A stretch of 12,051 nucleotides of DNA from an uncultured Saprospiraceae bacterium (GTDB lineage: Bacteria > Bacteroidota > Bacteroidia > Chitinophagales > Saprospiraceae): contig CALCMV010000243.1 in assembly GCA_937967535.1 (NCBI GenBank), positions 1-12,051 on the forward strand, read 5' to 3'. The position numbers and the translations under genes are program-made. The notes beneath the pieces were generated by a model. The model was given only the letters and a program-made list of their open reading frames with translations. It was not told the origin of the DNA and ran no database searches. Below are positions 6,227-12,051 of the stretch, piece after piece (the first letter of the stretch is position 1; every line of letters begins with the position of its first letter).

Positions 6227-7204
6227 ATGTTTAATAATAAAAAAATACTGATTACGGGTGGATCCGGATTTATTGGAGCACACTTCCACAAATACTTCGA
6301 CCAAAGTCGAATTGTGAATTTTGATTTGCTTGAACCGACCTTCGAATACAACTCAATTTACCACAAAGGCGACATACGCGAGCCGGAACAAGTCAATGAA
6401 GTTTTATCAAAACATGACATTGGCTGCATCGTCAATCTTGCTGCCGAACACAAGGATTTTGGCATAGAAGAAGCGGCTTATTTTCGCACCAACGAATATG
6501 GTACACAGGTACTTACAGAAGCGGCAACAAAGTATGGTATTGAGGACTTTGTTTTTTATTCTTCGGTGGCAGTTTACGGAAATAATACAACACCCTCGGA
6601 TGAGAATATGGAACCAAATCCGGTGAATCCCTACGGAGCATCGAAGCTGGCAGCAGAGAAAGTATTGGAGAAATGGCGTGATAAAAACTCTAATCACAAA
6701 ATATTGATTATCAGACCTGTTGTAGTTTATGGACCTCGAAATGTAGCGAATATGTATCGTCTGATAAAACAGATAGATTCGGGTTTATACGTCAATATCG
6801 GTAAGGCAGCAAATGTCAAATCTGTTGCTTTTGTGGACAACCTTGTACAAGGTACATTACACATGATGCAAGATATGAAAACAGGTATTTCAACCTATAA
6901 TTATGCCGATGAAAAGCAGATGAGTACGCGAGAAATAGGGCAAGTTATTTCAGCTGCATTGGGCAAAAAACAACCAATAACTCTACCTTATGGATTGATG
7001 TATGCAATGGGAATTCCTTTTGATGTTTTGATAAAAATTACGGGAAAAGATTTGCCGATTTCTACCAATCGAATCAAGAAATTATGCACCGAAACCTATC
7101 ACAAAGCTGATAAGATTCGTAGCGCAGGATTCAAGCCGAATTATGATAATAAATACGGTTTAGAGAAAATGGTCGAATGGTATTTACAAGAAAAAAATAA
7201 ATGA
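6227..7204 (+). CDS. NAD-dependent epimerase/dehydratase (extended SDR family)
   Basis: 325 residues. The Rossmann start KKILITGGSGFIGAHF gives the GxxGxxG dinucleotide site (Gly11, Gly14, Gly17). NLAAEHKDFG (about 70-79) and YSSVAVYG with Ser113, followed by PYGASKLAAEK with Tyr136 and Lys140, complete the Ser-Tyr-Lys catalytic set of extended SDR enzymes. RPVVVYGPRN and the FVDNLVQGT motif (about 205) fit nucleotide-sugar epimerases, dehydratases or reductases. It likely converts a nucleotide sugar used by the neighbouring transferases; 4-epimerisation (GalE type) is one possibility, and reduction of a 4-keto sugar another. The ATG follows the upstream TAA directly, and its TGA overlaps the next ATG as ATGA, so translation is probably coupled on both sides. 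The exact substrate cannot be read from sequence. Confidence 0.9.
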   Translation: MFNNKKILITGGSGFIGAHFHKYFDQSRIVNFDLLEPTFEYNSIYHKGDIREPEQVNEVLSKHDIGCIVNLAAEHKDFGIEEAAYFRTNEYGTQVLTEAATKYGIEDFVFYSSVAVYGNNTTPSDENMEPNPVNPYGASKLAAEKVLEKWRDKNSNHKILIIRPVVVYGPRNVANMYRLIKQIDSGLYVNIGKAANVKSVAFVDNLVQGTLHMMQDMKTGISTYNYADEKQMSTREIGQVISAALGKKQPITLPYGLMYAMGIPFDVLIKITGKDLPISTNRIKKLCTETYHKADKIRSAGFKPNYDNKYGLEKMVEWYLQEKNK

Positions 7205-7935
7205 AAACGCCGCATGTCACGATAGTTACGGTATGTTATAATGCAGTCGATACGATTGAAAAAACCATAAAAAGTATTGTCACACAATCCTACCCTAATC
7301 TCGAATATATTATCATCGACGGCGCATCCACAGACGGTACACAAGATATTATCAAAATCTACGAAAATCATCTCACACATTACCAAAGTGAACCCGATAA
7401 CGGCATTTATGACGCCATGAATAAAGGCATCCAAATCGCCACAGGCGATTGGATTAATTTTATGAATGCGGGCGATTATTTTTATGATGAAAATGCCATA
7501 AAAAAAATCATCCCCAATATCGTAGAGACGCAAAATTTTGCGTCTCTACGGTATTGCGATGTTTTTGTGCAAAAAAAAAATGAATTAAAAATACGAAAAC
7601 ACAAACCCATTTTACAATATGGTTTGTATAATAATGTCTGCCATCAGGCGGTATTTTATAATTTGAAAAAAATAGGCAAATTTCAATTTGATACCCAATA
7701 CAAAATATCTGCTGATTTTGATTTTTTATTAAAATTAGCGACGAATGAAAGGGGGCGGTTTTATGAACACATTCCCGAACCTTTAGTCGTTTATCAAGGT
7801 GGTGGAATATCTGAAAATCAGGCACTAAAAGCACTTGAATCGCGTAAAATTCAATTTAAATCACACATCAAAAATCCGATTATCAGATTTTGGAATCAAA
7901 TCAATCTATATCGTCAAATTCGCAAAAGGTCTTGA
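7201..7935 (+). CDS. Glycosyltransferase family 2 protein (WcaE-like)
   Basis: 244 residues, GT-A fold. TIVTVCYNAVDTIEKTIKSI opens the nucleotide-binding domain. IIIDGASTDGT places Asp40 at the UDP-binding position. QSEPDNGIYDAMNKGI and GDWINFMNAGDYF (Asp92 at the metal-binding motif) are the signature of the WcaE/colanic-acid group. ADFDFLLKL (Asp172, Asp174) supplies the probable catalytic base region, and VYQGGGIS ends the core. No transmembrane segment is seen, so it acts on the cytoplasmic face of the membrane. Residues about 105-119 (PNIVETQNFASLRYC) are encoded by a 42-bp palindrome that looks like an in-frame insertion just after the metal site. All catalytic motifs remain in frame, so the enzyme is probably functional. 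The start overlaps the previous stop as ATGA. Confidence 0.9.
   Translation: MKTPHVTIVTVCYNAVDTIEKTIKSIVTQSYPNLEYIIIDGASTDGTQDIIKIYENHLTHYQSEPDNGIYDAMNKGIQIATGDWINFMNAGDYFYDENAIKKIIPNIVETQNFASLRYCDVFVQKKNELKIRKHKPILQYGLYNNVCHQAVFYNLKKIGKFQFDTQYKISADFDFLLKLATNERGRFYEHIPEPLVVYQGGGISENQALKALESRKIQFKSHIKNPIIRFWNQINLYRQIRKRS
7515..7556. repeat. 42-bp palindromic element inside the GT2 gene
   Basis: Positions 7521-7550 form a perfect 30-bp palindrome (CGTAGAGACGCAAAA followed by its reverse complement). Symmetry continues for six more bases on each side (7515-7520 CAATAT, 7551-7556 GTATTG) with one T/G mismatch. The whole is 42 bp, 14 codons, and is read without a stop as VETQNFASLRY plus flanks; being palindromic, it encodes the same peptide on the other strand. 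GTAGAGACGC-type palindromes recur as dispersed repeats in some bacteria as I recall, but I could not search for copies. Confidence 0.85.
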
Positions 7936-8990
7936 TACTTTCATTGGGACGTTATGGCGGTTGCGTGCGTTATGCGACGGAGATAATTGATGCGATGGAT
8001 ATAGATTACGAAGTGTATGTGTCAAGTTATTCTGAAGAAAAAGTTCCGAAAATTCATCGGAAAACTCCTACCTACAAATCCAATTTTCAATTCGCTCTCA
8101 GCCTACTGACGGTCTTTCCTTTTTTATGGTTAAAAATTCTTTTCGGACTCATTCGTGGACGTTATTCAGCTGTTTATTTTCCATACAAACACTATTGGAA
8201 TCTATTTTTTTTGTGGCTGTTCAAATTAGCAGGAAAAAAAACGATAATGACCGTCCACGACGGTATTTTGCATGAAGGCGAAGAAAATGGTTTGGAACAA
8301 TCCCTCCTAAATCAATGCATCAAACACGCCGACGAACTGATTTTTCTAACAGATTTTGTACGGAAAAATGTGCAAGAAAATATTGATTTCAAAGCCAATT
8401 ATACAGTCGTTGAGCATGGCATGTTTACGGATTACGTGCATACGCAGGTACGTACACATACACGCAAGCCGCGACTACTTTTTCTCGGACGTATCGGTAA
8501 ATATAAAGGCGTAGAAATGCTCATCGAAGCCGTCAATCGACTTCCACAAGACAGCTACGAAAGCCTTACCATTGCGGGGAAAAAATTATACGATTTAAAA
8601 ATTGATGTAGGTAATTCAAAAATAATTTTCCCTAATAAATGGCTGAATAACAGCGAGATAGCACAATTTCTGCAAGAAAGTAACATCCTCATTTTACCTT
8701 ATAAAGAAGCTTCACAATCAGGCGTCATTCCAATGGGAGTGGCGGCAACAATCCCTATGATTTGTACGAGGGTAGGGGGGCTTCCCGAACAATTGGAGGA
8801 ACATGAAGCGATACTCGTAGAACCCAATGTACAAGCATTAAAAGAAGGAATAGAGCGACTGATTCACGATAAGCATTTGTATGAAAATTTATCCCAAAAA
8901 ATGCTCGAAAAACAATCGCAATTAACTTGGAAAAACATTGCCCATCGCATCGAAAAAATTATTAATCGTTCAAAAAATATTGTAGATTAG
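7890..8990 (+). CDS. Glycosyltransferase family 4/1 protein
   Basis: 366 residues from TTG 7890. KVLILSLGRYGGCVRYATEI is the first strand and glycine loop of a GT-B enzyme. TIMTVHDGILHEGEENG (about 118-134) lines the acceptor cleft. LFLGRIGKYKGVEMLIEA puts Arg201 and Lys206 where GT4 enzymes bind the donor diphosphate. LPYKEASQSGVIPMGVAATIPM (Glu273) followed by TRVGGLPEQL is the subfamily's form of the donor-sugar loop. The start is uncertain. TTG 7890 overlaps the previous gene by 46 nt and keeps the first beta strand. TTG 7932 overlaps the stop by 4 nt (TTGA), follows AAAAGG and matches the operon's spacing style, but removes part of strand one (KVLILS). Last gene of the glycan operon; probably a cytoplasmic-face transferase of surface polysaccharide assembly. 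Substrate unknown. Confidence 0.86.
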   Translation: MESNQSISSNSQKVLILSLGRYGGCVRYATEIIDAMDIDYEVYVSSYSEEKVPKIHRKTPTYKSNFQFALSLLTVFPFLWLKILFGLIRGRYSAVYFPYKHYWNLFFLWLFKLAGKKTIMTVHDGILHEGEENGLEQSLLNQCIKHADELIFLTDFVRKNVQENIDFKANYTVVEHGMFTDYVHTQVRTHTRKPRLLFLGRIGKYKGVEMLIEAVNRLPQDSYESLTIAGKKLYDLKIDVGNSKIIFPNKWLNNSEIAQFLQESNILILPYKEASQSGVIPMGVAATIPMICTRVGGLPEQLEEHEAILVEPNVQALKEGIERLIHDKHLYENLSQKMLEKQSQLTWKNIAHRIEKIINRSKNIVD

Positions 8991-9009
8991 TGGAAACCTG
9001 TTAATTTTG
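8980..9009 (+). promoter_or_regulatory. Bacteroidota-type promoter for trmB
   Basis: TTG (8980-8982, inside the end of the preceding glycosyltransferase gene), a 19-nt spacer and TAATTTTG (9002-9009) match the consensus closely. Transcription would start near 9016. The CATT repeats begin shortly after, at 9030. This separates trmB from the glycan operon although both are on the plus strand. Confidence 0.65.
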
Positions 9010-9029
9010 CACGAAAATAATTATTGTAG

Positions 9030-9097
9030 CATTGATGCATTTCGGCATTGTCGCATTAAGAACATTCACTCATTCAAAATTCACTCATTCACTCATT
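9030..9097 (+). repeat. CATT-NNNN octanucleotide array in the trmB leader
   Basis: CATT occurs at 9030, 9038, 9046, 9054, 9063, 9071, 9086 and 9094: an 8-bp period with a one-base slip at 9063 and a degenerate unit near 9078. The first four units have variable tails (GATG, TCGG, GTCG, AAGA). Most later ones read CATTCACT. The array is followed by AAGCCT and the GTG start at 9104. It shares the 13-mer CATTCAAAATTCA with the thiolase leader. Confidence 0.85.
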
Positions 9098-9103
9098 AAG
9101 CCT

Positions 9104-9784
9104 GTGAGCAAAAACAAACTATACAAATTCGGTCAACTCGCCACCTTTCCAAACGTCTACCAAAATCACCGTACGGACGATGATTTCGTGACGGATTATC
9201 GCGGTGAAGCTATTGATATTAAAGGGAAATGGAACGAACACCATTTCCAAAACGACAAGCCTATCACGCTCGAACTTGCCTGTGGCGGCGGCGAATACAC
9301 GCTCGGACTCGCACGTATGCACCCTGACCGCAATTTTATCGGCATCGACATCAAAGGCGCACGTATCTGGAAAGGCGCACGAGTAGCCGTAGCCGAATCG
9401 CTCGACAATACAGCTTTTTGTCGTATGCGTATCGACCACATTACCAAGTTTTTCGCACCCGGAGAGGTGGCGGAAATTTGGATTACTTTTCCCGACCCTT
9501 TTCTCAAAAAAGAACGTCGTAGGTTGACCTCGCCGATGTTTATTCCGCGTTATCAAGAGATACTTCAACCCGGTGCAAAGATTAATCTCAAAACCGACGA
9601 CCCGACGCTTTACGAATACACATTGGAAATCATCGAAGCCGAAAATCTCATCCTCGAATATCACAACGACGACATCTACGCAGGGGAACTTCCATTGCCG
9701 GAACTCGACATTAAGACTTTCTATGAAGCCATGCACCTCGAAAATAAAAAGACCATTAAATATGTACGTTTTCGGTTGGATTAG
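9104..9784 (+). CDS. trmB: tRNA (guanine-N7-)-methyltransferase TrmB
   Basis: 226 residues. It transfers a methyl group from S-adenosylmethionine to N7 of G46 in the tRNA variable loop. Seen: SKNKLYKFGQLATFPNVYQ at the start; the SAM-binding loop ELACGGGEYTLGLA (57-70); the acidic end of strand two, FIGIDIKGARIWKGA (Asp82); the family motif WITFPDPFLKKERRRLTS (Asp131 in FPDP); and LKTDDPTLYEY near residue 162-172, equivalent to the TxxD tRNA-binding segment. Length is normal. An in-frame ATG at 9035 (or TTG 9032) would add 23-24 residues, but these are just translated CATT repeats (TFTHSKFTHSL) and match nothing in the family. GTG 9104 is therefore preferred. It has its own promoter and leader repeat, and is housekeeping rather than part of the glycan operon. 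Its stop overlaps the convergent gene by 4 nt. Confidence 0.9.
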   Translation: MSKNKLYKFGQLATFPNVYQNHRTDDDFVTDYRGEAIDIKGKWNEHHFQNDKPITLELACGGGEYTLGLARMHPDRNFIGIDIKGARIWKGARVAVAESLDNTAFCRMRIDHITKFFAPGEVAEIWITFPDPFLKKERRRLTSPMFIPRYQEILQPGAKINLKTDDPTLYEYTLEIIEAENLILEYHNDDIYAGELPLPELDIKTFYEAMHLENKKTIKYVRFRLD

Positions 9785-11211
9785 AAATTAGACAATCGCT
9801 CTAACTTCTCCAACAACCACGTCTTTTCCGGTAAAATCTGAATATCGGCAATTTGTTCCGCGATTTTTTCGATGCGTTCTGCATCCTTTTTCATTGTACG
9901 ATAAATGTTGTACGCTACATTCACAAAATCCCGATGCGCCTGTATATGCAAGGCGGGAATGACGTGCTGATTTTCATGCAAAAAACTCCTAAAGCTATTC
10001 ACCATATCTTCAAACATATCGCTATAATCCATCTCGTAGTAGACCTTCATATACATTCTTCGCACATCCATTTTAGTGTAAATGTCATTGAAAATCATTT
10101 GATTAAGAACGAGTAATACATCATCATATTTTTTTTGTTTGAAATATAATTGCGCCAATGAATAGCTGTATACATCCTCTCTGCCTTCATATTCGGGTGC
10201 GATTTTGTCTTTATTTTTTTCTAAAAATGTCTCTGTCCAATCCAAATGCCCAAGTCGTAGGGCTACCGTTACGATATTTTTGAATAGCGTCGGCAGCAAG
10301 TAACCTTCGATATAAATCACCTCATTTTCAAGTTGTGTCGAGTACAAACCCCACAAAGCAGCATAGTAAGCTTCTCCTTGAAAAACGACTTGTGCAGAGT
10401 TTTCGAGAGCAGTGTATAATATTCGTTTATTTGTCTTGTCAAGTAGGTTGTCGTGTCTTTCGAGTAGCTGTTTGAGTTGATGATAATACTCACTTTTATC
10501 CGGCGAGTTAATTAATAAAAACGCCGTGTACCATATCGCAATAATCGGAATCTCGCGGTATTTGCTATTTGGTAAAAATGCCAACACTTCATTCTTTAGC
10601 ATGACCTCATAACTGACCTTTGTAACCTGTTCGCGGTTAGATACCAAGCATAGGTTAATAAGTTTTTGTCTCAAATAAAATACGTCTAATGTTTCAAGCA
10701 CTTTCTGATGATGTGCATCGCCTCTACCGTCCTCAAATTTTCTGCCCAAAAAATCACTGTACTGTTCCTCTACTACCAATTGATTGTAATAATATGCTAA
10801 ATCTCGATGCGGAAAAGCCTCTTGTTTTTTCTGAAACTTTTTATATGCACTTTCTACCTGTGCGGGTAAATCCTTTTGGTCATAAAATTTCATTAACACC
10901 GATTCAAATTCCGGTAGATTGTTGTTTTTAAACGAATAATAAATAAATAATTCAATTAATTTAAGAAGCCGTGACTGAGTTTTAATTAAGGCTGAATTAT
11001 CTTGCTTTTCATTAGGAAAAACATAGGAGGTCGCGTATTCGGAAGTAAATTTTTTATGGCTAAAGTCGGGCGCATATTTATAGATAAAATCAAATAAATC
11101 TCTTTCGGTTTTACCGGCACGAAAGAAGGGCGAATGAACAAATTCCTTTAACCTTTTTAAGTCCGATTTAGAAAATTTTTCGATGACTTTAGTAAGTTTT
11201 GTATTTTTCAT
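9781..11211 (-). CDS. Conserved-looking helical protein of unknown function
   Basis: 476 residues, no signal peptide or transmembrane segment, highly charged and almost wholly alpha-helical by composition. The start, MKNTKLTKVIEKFSKSDLKR followed by LKEFVHSPFF, resembles an N-terminal motif (a "...KRLxxFxxSPFF" helix) that I associate with large uncharacterised Bacteroidota families. The rest looks like tandem helical hairpins of TPR-like character, e.g. SLAQLYFKQKKYDDVLLVLNQ (in about 370-392) and YEMDYSDMFEDMVNSF. No enzyme motif is visible, so a protein-protein scaffold is the most one can say. It is convergent with trmB with a 4-nt overlap (TTAG) and has no terminator between. No TAnnTTTG promoter was found upstream. 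The function is unknown, but the frame is clearly coding: long, and amphipathic throughout. Confidence 0.85.
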   Translation of the reverse strand: MKNTKLTKVIEKFSKSDLKRLKEFVHSPFFRAGKTERDLFDFIYKYAPDFSHKKFTSEYATSYVFPNEKQDNSALIKTQSRLLKLIELFIYYSFKNNNLPEFESVLMKFYDQKDLPAQVESAYKKFQKKQEAFPHRDLAYYYNQLVVEEQYSDFLGRKFEDGRGDAHHQKVLETLDVFYLRQKLINLCLVSNREQVTKVSYEVMLKNEVLAFLPNSKYREIPIIAIWYTAFLLINSPDKSEYYHQLKQLLERHDNLLDKTNKRILYTALENSAQVVFQGEAYYAALWGLYSTQLENEVIYIEGYLLPTLFKNIVTVALRLGHLDWTETFLEKNKDKIAPEYEGREDVYSYSLAQLYFKQKKYDDVLLVLNQMIFNDIYTKMDVRRMYMKVYYEMDYSDMFEDMVNSFRSFLHENQHVIPALHIQAHRDFVNVAYNIYRTMKKDAERIEKIAEQIADIQILPEKTWLLEKLERLSNF

Positions 11212-11436
11212 CTATGCTTTTCGATACTTATTAAATTGTCATTTTGAGGTACATTTAAATGAGAACTTTTATCATGTAATTTACACAAAAAAAGGAAACT
11301 GGAAAAGAAAACTTTCATTTAATAGTAGCTACTTACTTCGTTTTTTACATGGTACGTAATTAAAATATCTTTTAAATAAATTGTTATTTAACAGTAAATT
11401 ATTTATTTTAATCTGATTGAATTTATTAATATTTTA
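11212..11436. other. A/T-rich spacer before the insertion sequence
   Basis: About 225 nt upstream of the minus-strand gene. I found no open frame of note, no hairpin terminator and no good Bacteroidota promoter for the minus-strand gene. The DNA is strongly A/T-rich, which would suit insertion of a mobile element on its right side. Confidence 0.6.
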
Positions 11437-11484
11437 GTAACTACTCAGGTTCTTACCTGATTTTTAAAAAATAAAAAAAACATA

Positions 11485-11492
11485 TAACTTTG
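11485..11492 (+). promoter_or_regulatory. Candidate -7 promoter element of the transposase
   Basis: TAACTTTG matches TAnnTTTG exactly and ends 4 nt before the GTG start, so transcription would begin at or next to the start codon, giving a leaderless or nearly leaderless mRNA. There is no TTG at the usual spacing, only a T-run (11461-11465), so the promoter may be weak, as is common for transposases. Confidence 0.45.
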
Positions 11493-11496
11493 CGTT

Positions 11497-12051
11497 GTGA
11501 CAAAAGATGCTCAAATAGCGAAACTTTTATCAGAAAATGCCACATTACGTGCTGAGAACAGCGAATTGCGTAAGGACAATGTAGCCTTAAAATCTGATAA
11601 TTTAACTTTGGTTCAGCGAGTAGACTCGCTGGAGGCCAAGGTATTACAGCTATTGGAGCAATTAGTAAATTTATCTCCCGGTAAAGACTCTCACAATAGC
11701 CATAATCCGCCAAGTCAGGATAAATACAAACCCAAACGCAACACAAGTTTACGCAAAAAAAGCGGTCGTAAATCCGGTGGACAAAAAGGTCACAAAGGAC
11801 GTACTCTGCTACAAACATCCAATCCTGATGACACAAAGGACTTAAAGAGTGATTTTTGCGAATGTTGTGGGGAAGACCTCCGTGGATGTAGTCATGAGTT
11901 GGTTTCCAAGCGTCAAGTCGTAGAAATTCCTCCGATAAAACCACTGTACATAGAGTATCGACAATACGGTACTGAATGCCCTTGTGGTCATCACCAAAAG
12001 GCAAGCTATCCCGAAGGCGTAAACGCCCCGATACAATACGGTAGCAGCGTT
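11497..12051 (+). CDS. IS66 family transposase, N-terminal part
   Basis: The frame is open from GTG 11497 to the window end: 185 codons, no stop. Residues 1-58 form a leucine-rich coiled coil (LLSENATLRAENSELRKDN and following heptads), as at the start of IS66 TnpC proteins. Then SPGKDSHNSHNPPSQDKYKP and RKKSGRKSGGQKGHKGRTL give the basic, Ser/Asn-rich linker characteristic of the family. The zinc-binding region follows: FCECCGEDL (Cys121, Cys123/124) and ECPCGHHQKASYPEG (Cys161, Cys163). The last residues, APIQYGSSV, lead into the catalytic DDE domain, which lies outside. It would cut and paste the element's DNA. Whether the gene is intact cannot be judged. GTG is the only start close after the promoter-like element; no in-frame ATG precedes the coiled coil. 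The minus-strand frame over it is a shadow. Confidence 0.9.
   Translation, partial: MTKDAQIAKLLSENATLRAENSELRKDNVALKSDNLTLVQRVDSLEAKVLQLLEQLVNLSPGKDSHNSHNPPSQDKYKPKRNTSLRKKSGRKSGGQKGHKGRTLLQTSNPDDTKDLKSDFCECCGEDLRGCSHELVSKRQVVEIPPIKPLYIEYRQYGTECPCGHHQKASYPEGVNAPIQYGSSV

Larger units (their letters stand above)
11437..12051 (+). mobile_element. IS66-family insertion sequence, left part (cut by window end)
   Basis: The transposase at 11497 belongs to IS66. Ends of this family begin with GTAA, and GTAACTACTCAGG starts at 11437, 60 nt before the transposase, so I place the left end there. A hairpin, TCAGGT-TCTT-ACCTGA (11445-11460), sits within this end. The 8 bp just outside (11429-11436, ATATTTTA) would be the target duplication if the right end shows the same. 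No TnpA/TnpB accessory genes lie between the end and the transposase, which fits the ISBst12-type subgroup carrying only the large transposase. The right end is outside the window. Confidence 0.7.

Noticed and set aside
7141..7533. 130-codon minus-strand open frame, and another at 7508-7834
   Set aside because: Antisense to the epimerase and GT2 genes. The shared VETQNFASLRY peptide comes only from the palindrome reading the same on both strands.
8430..8470. TACGTGCATACG-like low-complexity stretch
   Set aside because: It is inside the conserved coding frame of the last glycosyltransferase and has no regular period or strong symmetry.
9119..9736. 205-codon minus-strand open frame
   Set aside because: It lies fully antisense to trmB, whose motifs are clear. 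Its protein is rich in odd Phe/Val/Cys runs and matches nothing.
11453..12004. 183-codon minus-strand open frame
   Set aside because: Antisense to the IS66 transposase frame, which shows coiled coil, basic linker and zinc-finger cysteines.

Overview
The window looks like a chromosomal piece of a Bacteroidota genome, possibly of the Saprospiria/Chitinophagia side (low confidence on the class). The evidence is a secreted protein with a type IX secretion C-terminal sorting domain, promoters matching the Bacteroidota consensus (TTG, about 19 nt, TAnnTTTG), A/T-rich intergenic DNA, and no clear Shine-Dalgarno sequences.

Layout: 1-321 (minus) is the N-terminal third of a thiolase, cut by the window edge. 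322-658 is a spacer with a CATT-rich leader, a strong hairpin terminator and a small tandem repeat. 659-1816 (minus) is a T9SS-secreted protein. 1817-2210 is a divergent promoter region whose right part is an octanucleotide-periodic leader that can fold back on itself. 2211-8990 (plus) is a six-gene glycan operon: non-hydrolysing UDP-GlcNAc 2-epimerase (wecB type), heparinase II/III-family protein, GT4 (WbuB-like), NAD-dependent sugar epimerase/dehydratase, GT2 (WcaE-like) and a second GT4. 9104-9784 (plus) is trmB with its own promoter. It meets tail-to-tail a minus-strand gene of unknown function (9781-11211). From about 11437 to the end is the left part of an IS66-family insertion sequence, of the type carrying only the large transposase.

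The glycan genes are tightly packed: a GTGA overlap, a TAA/ATG abutment, an ATGA overlap and a 4-nt or 46-nt overlap follow one another. They are probably co-transcribed from the promoter at 2070-2098. WecB would supply UDP-ManNAc (or a related 2-epimerised sugar), the SDR enzyme another modified nucleotide sugar, and three glycosyltransferases would build an oligosaccharide unit of a cell-surface polysaccharide. No flippase, polymerase or initiating transferase is visible, so the locus is either incomplete here or works with genes elsewhere.

The most unusual signal is not a gene. Leaders of three genes (thiolase, wecB, trmB) carry CATT/AATG units, at an 8-bp period in two of them. In the two clear cases they start just downstream of a recognisable promoter. 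In wecB the units occur in both orientations and can form a 23-bp hairpin just before the start codon. Two long near-perfect palindromes (42 bp and 33 bp) also lie inside coding sequence without breaking the reading frame.
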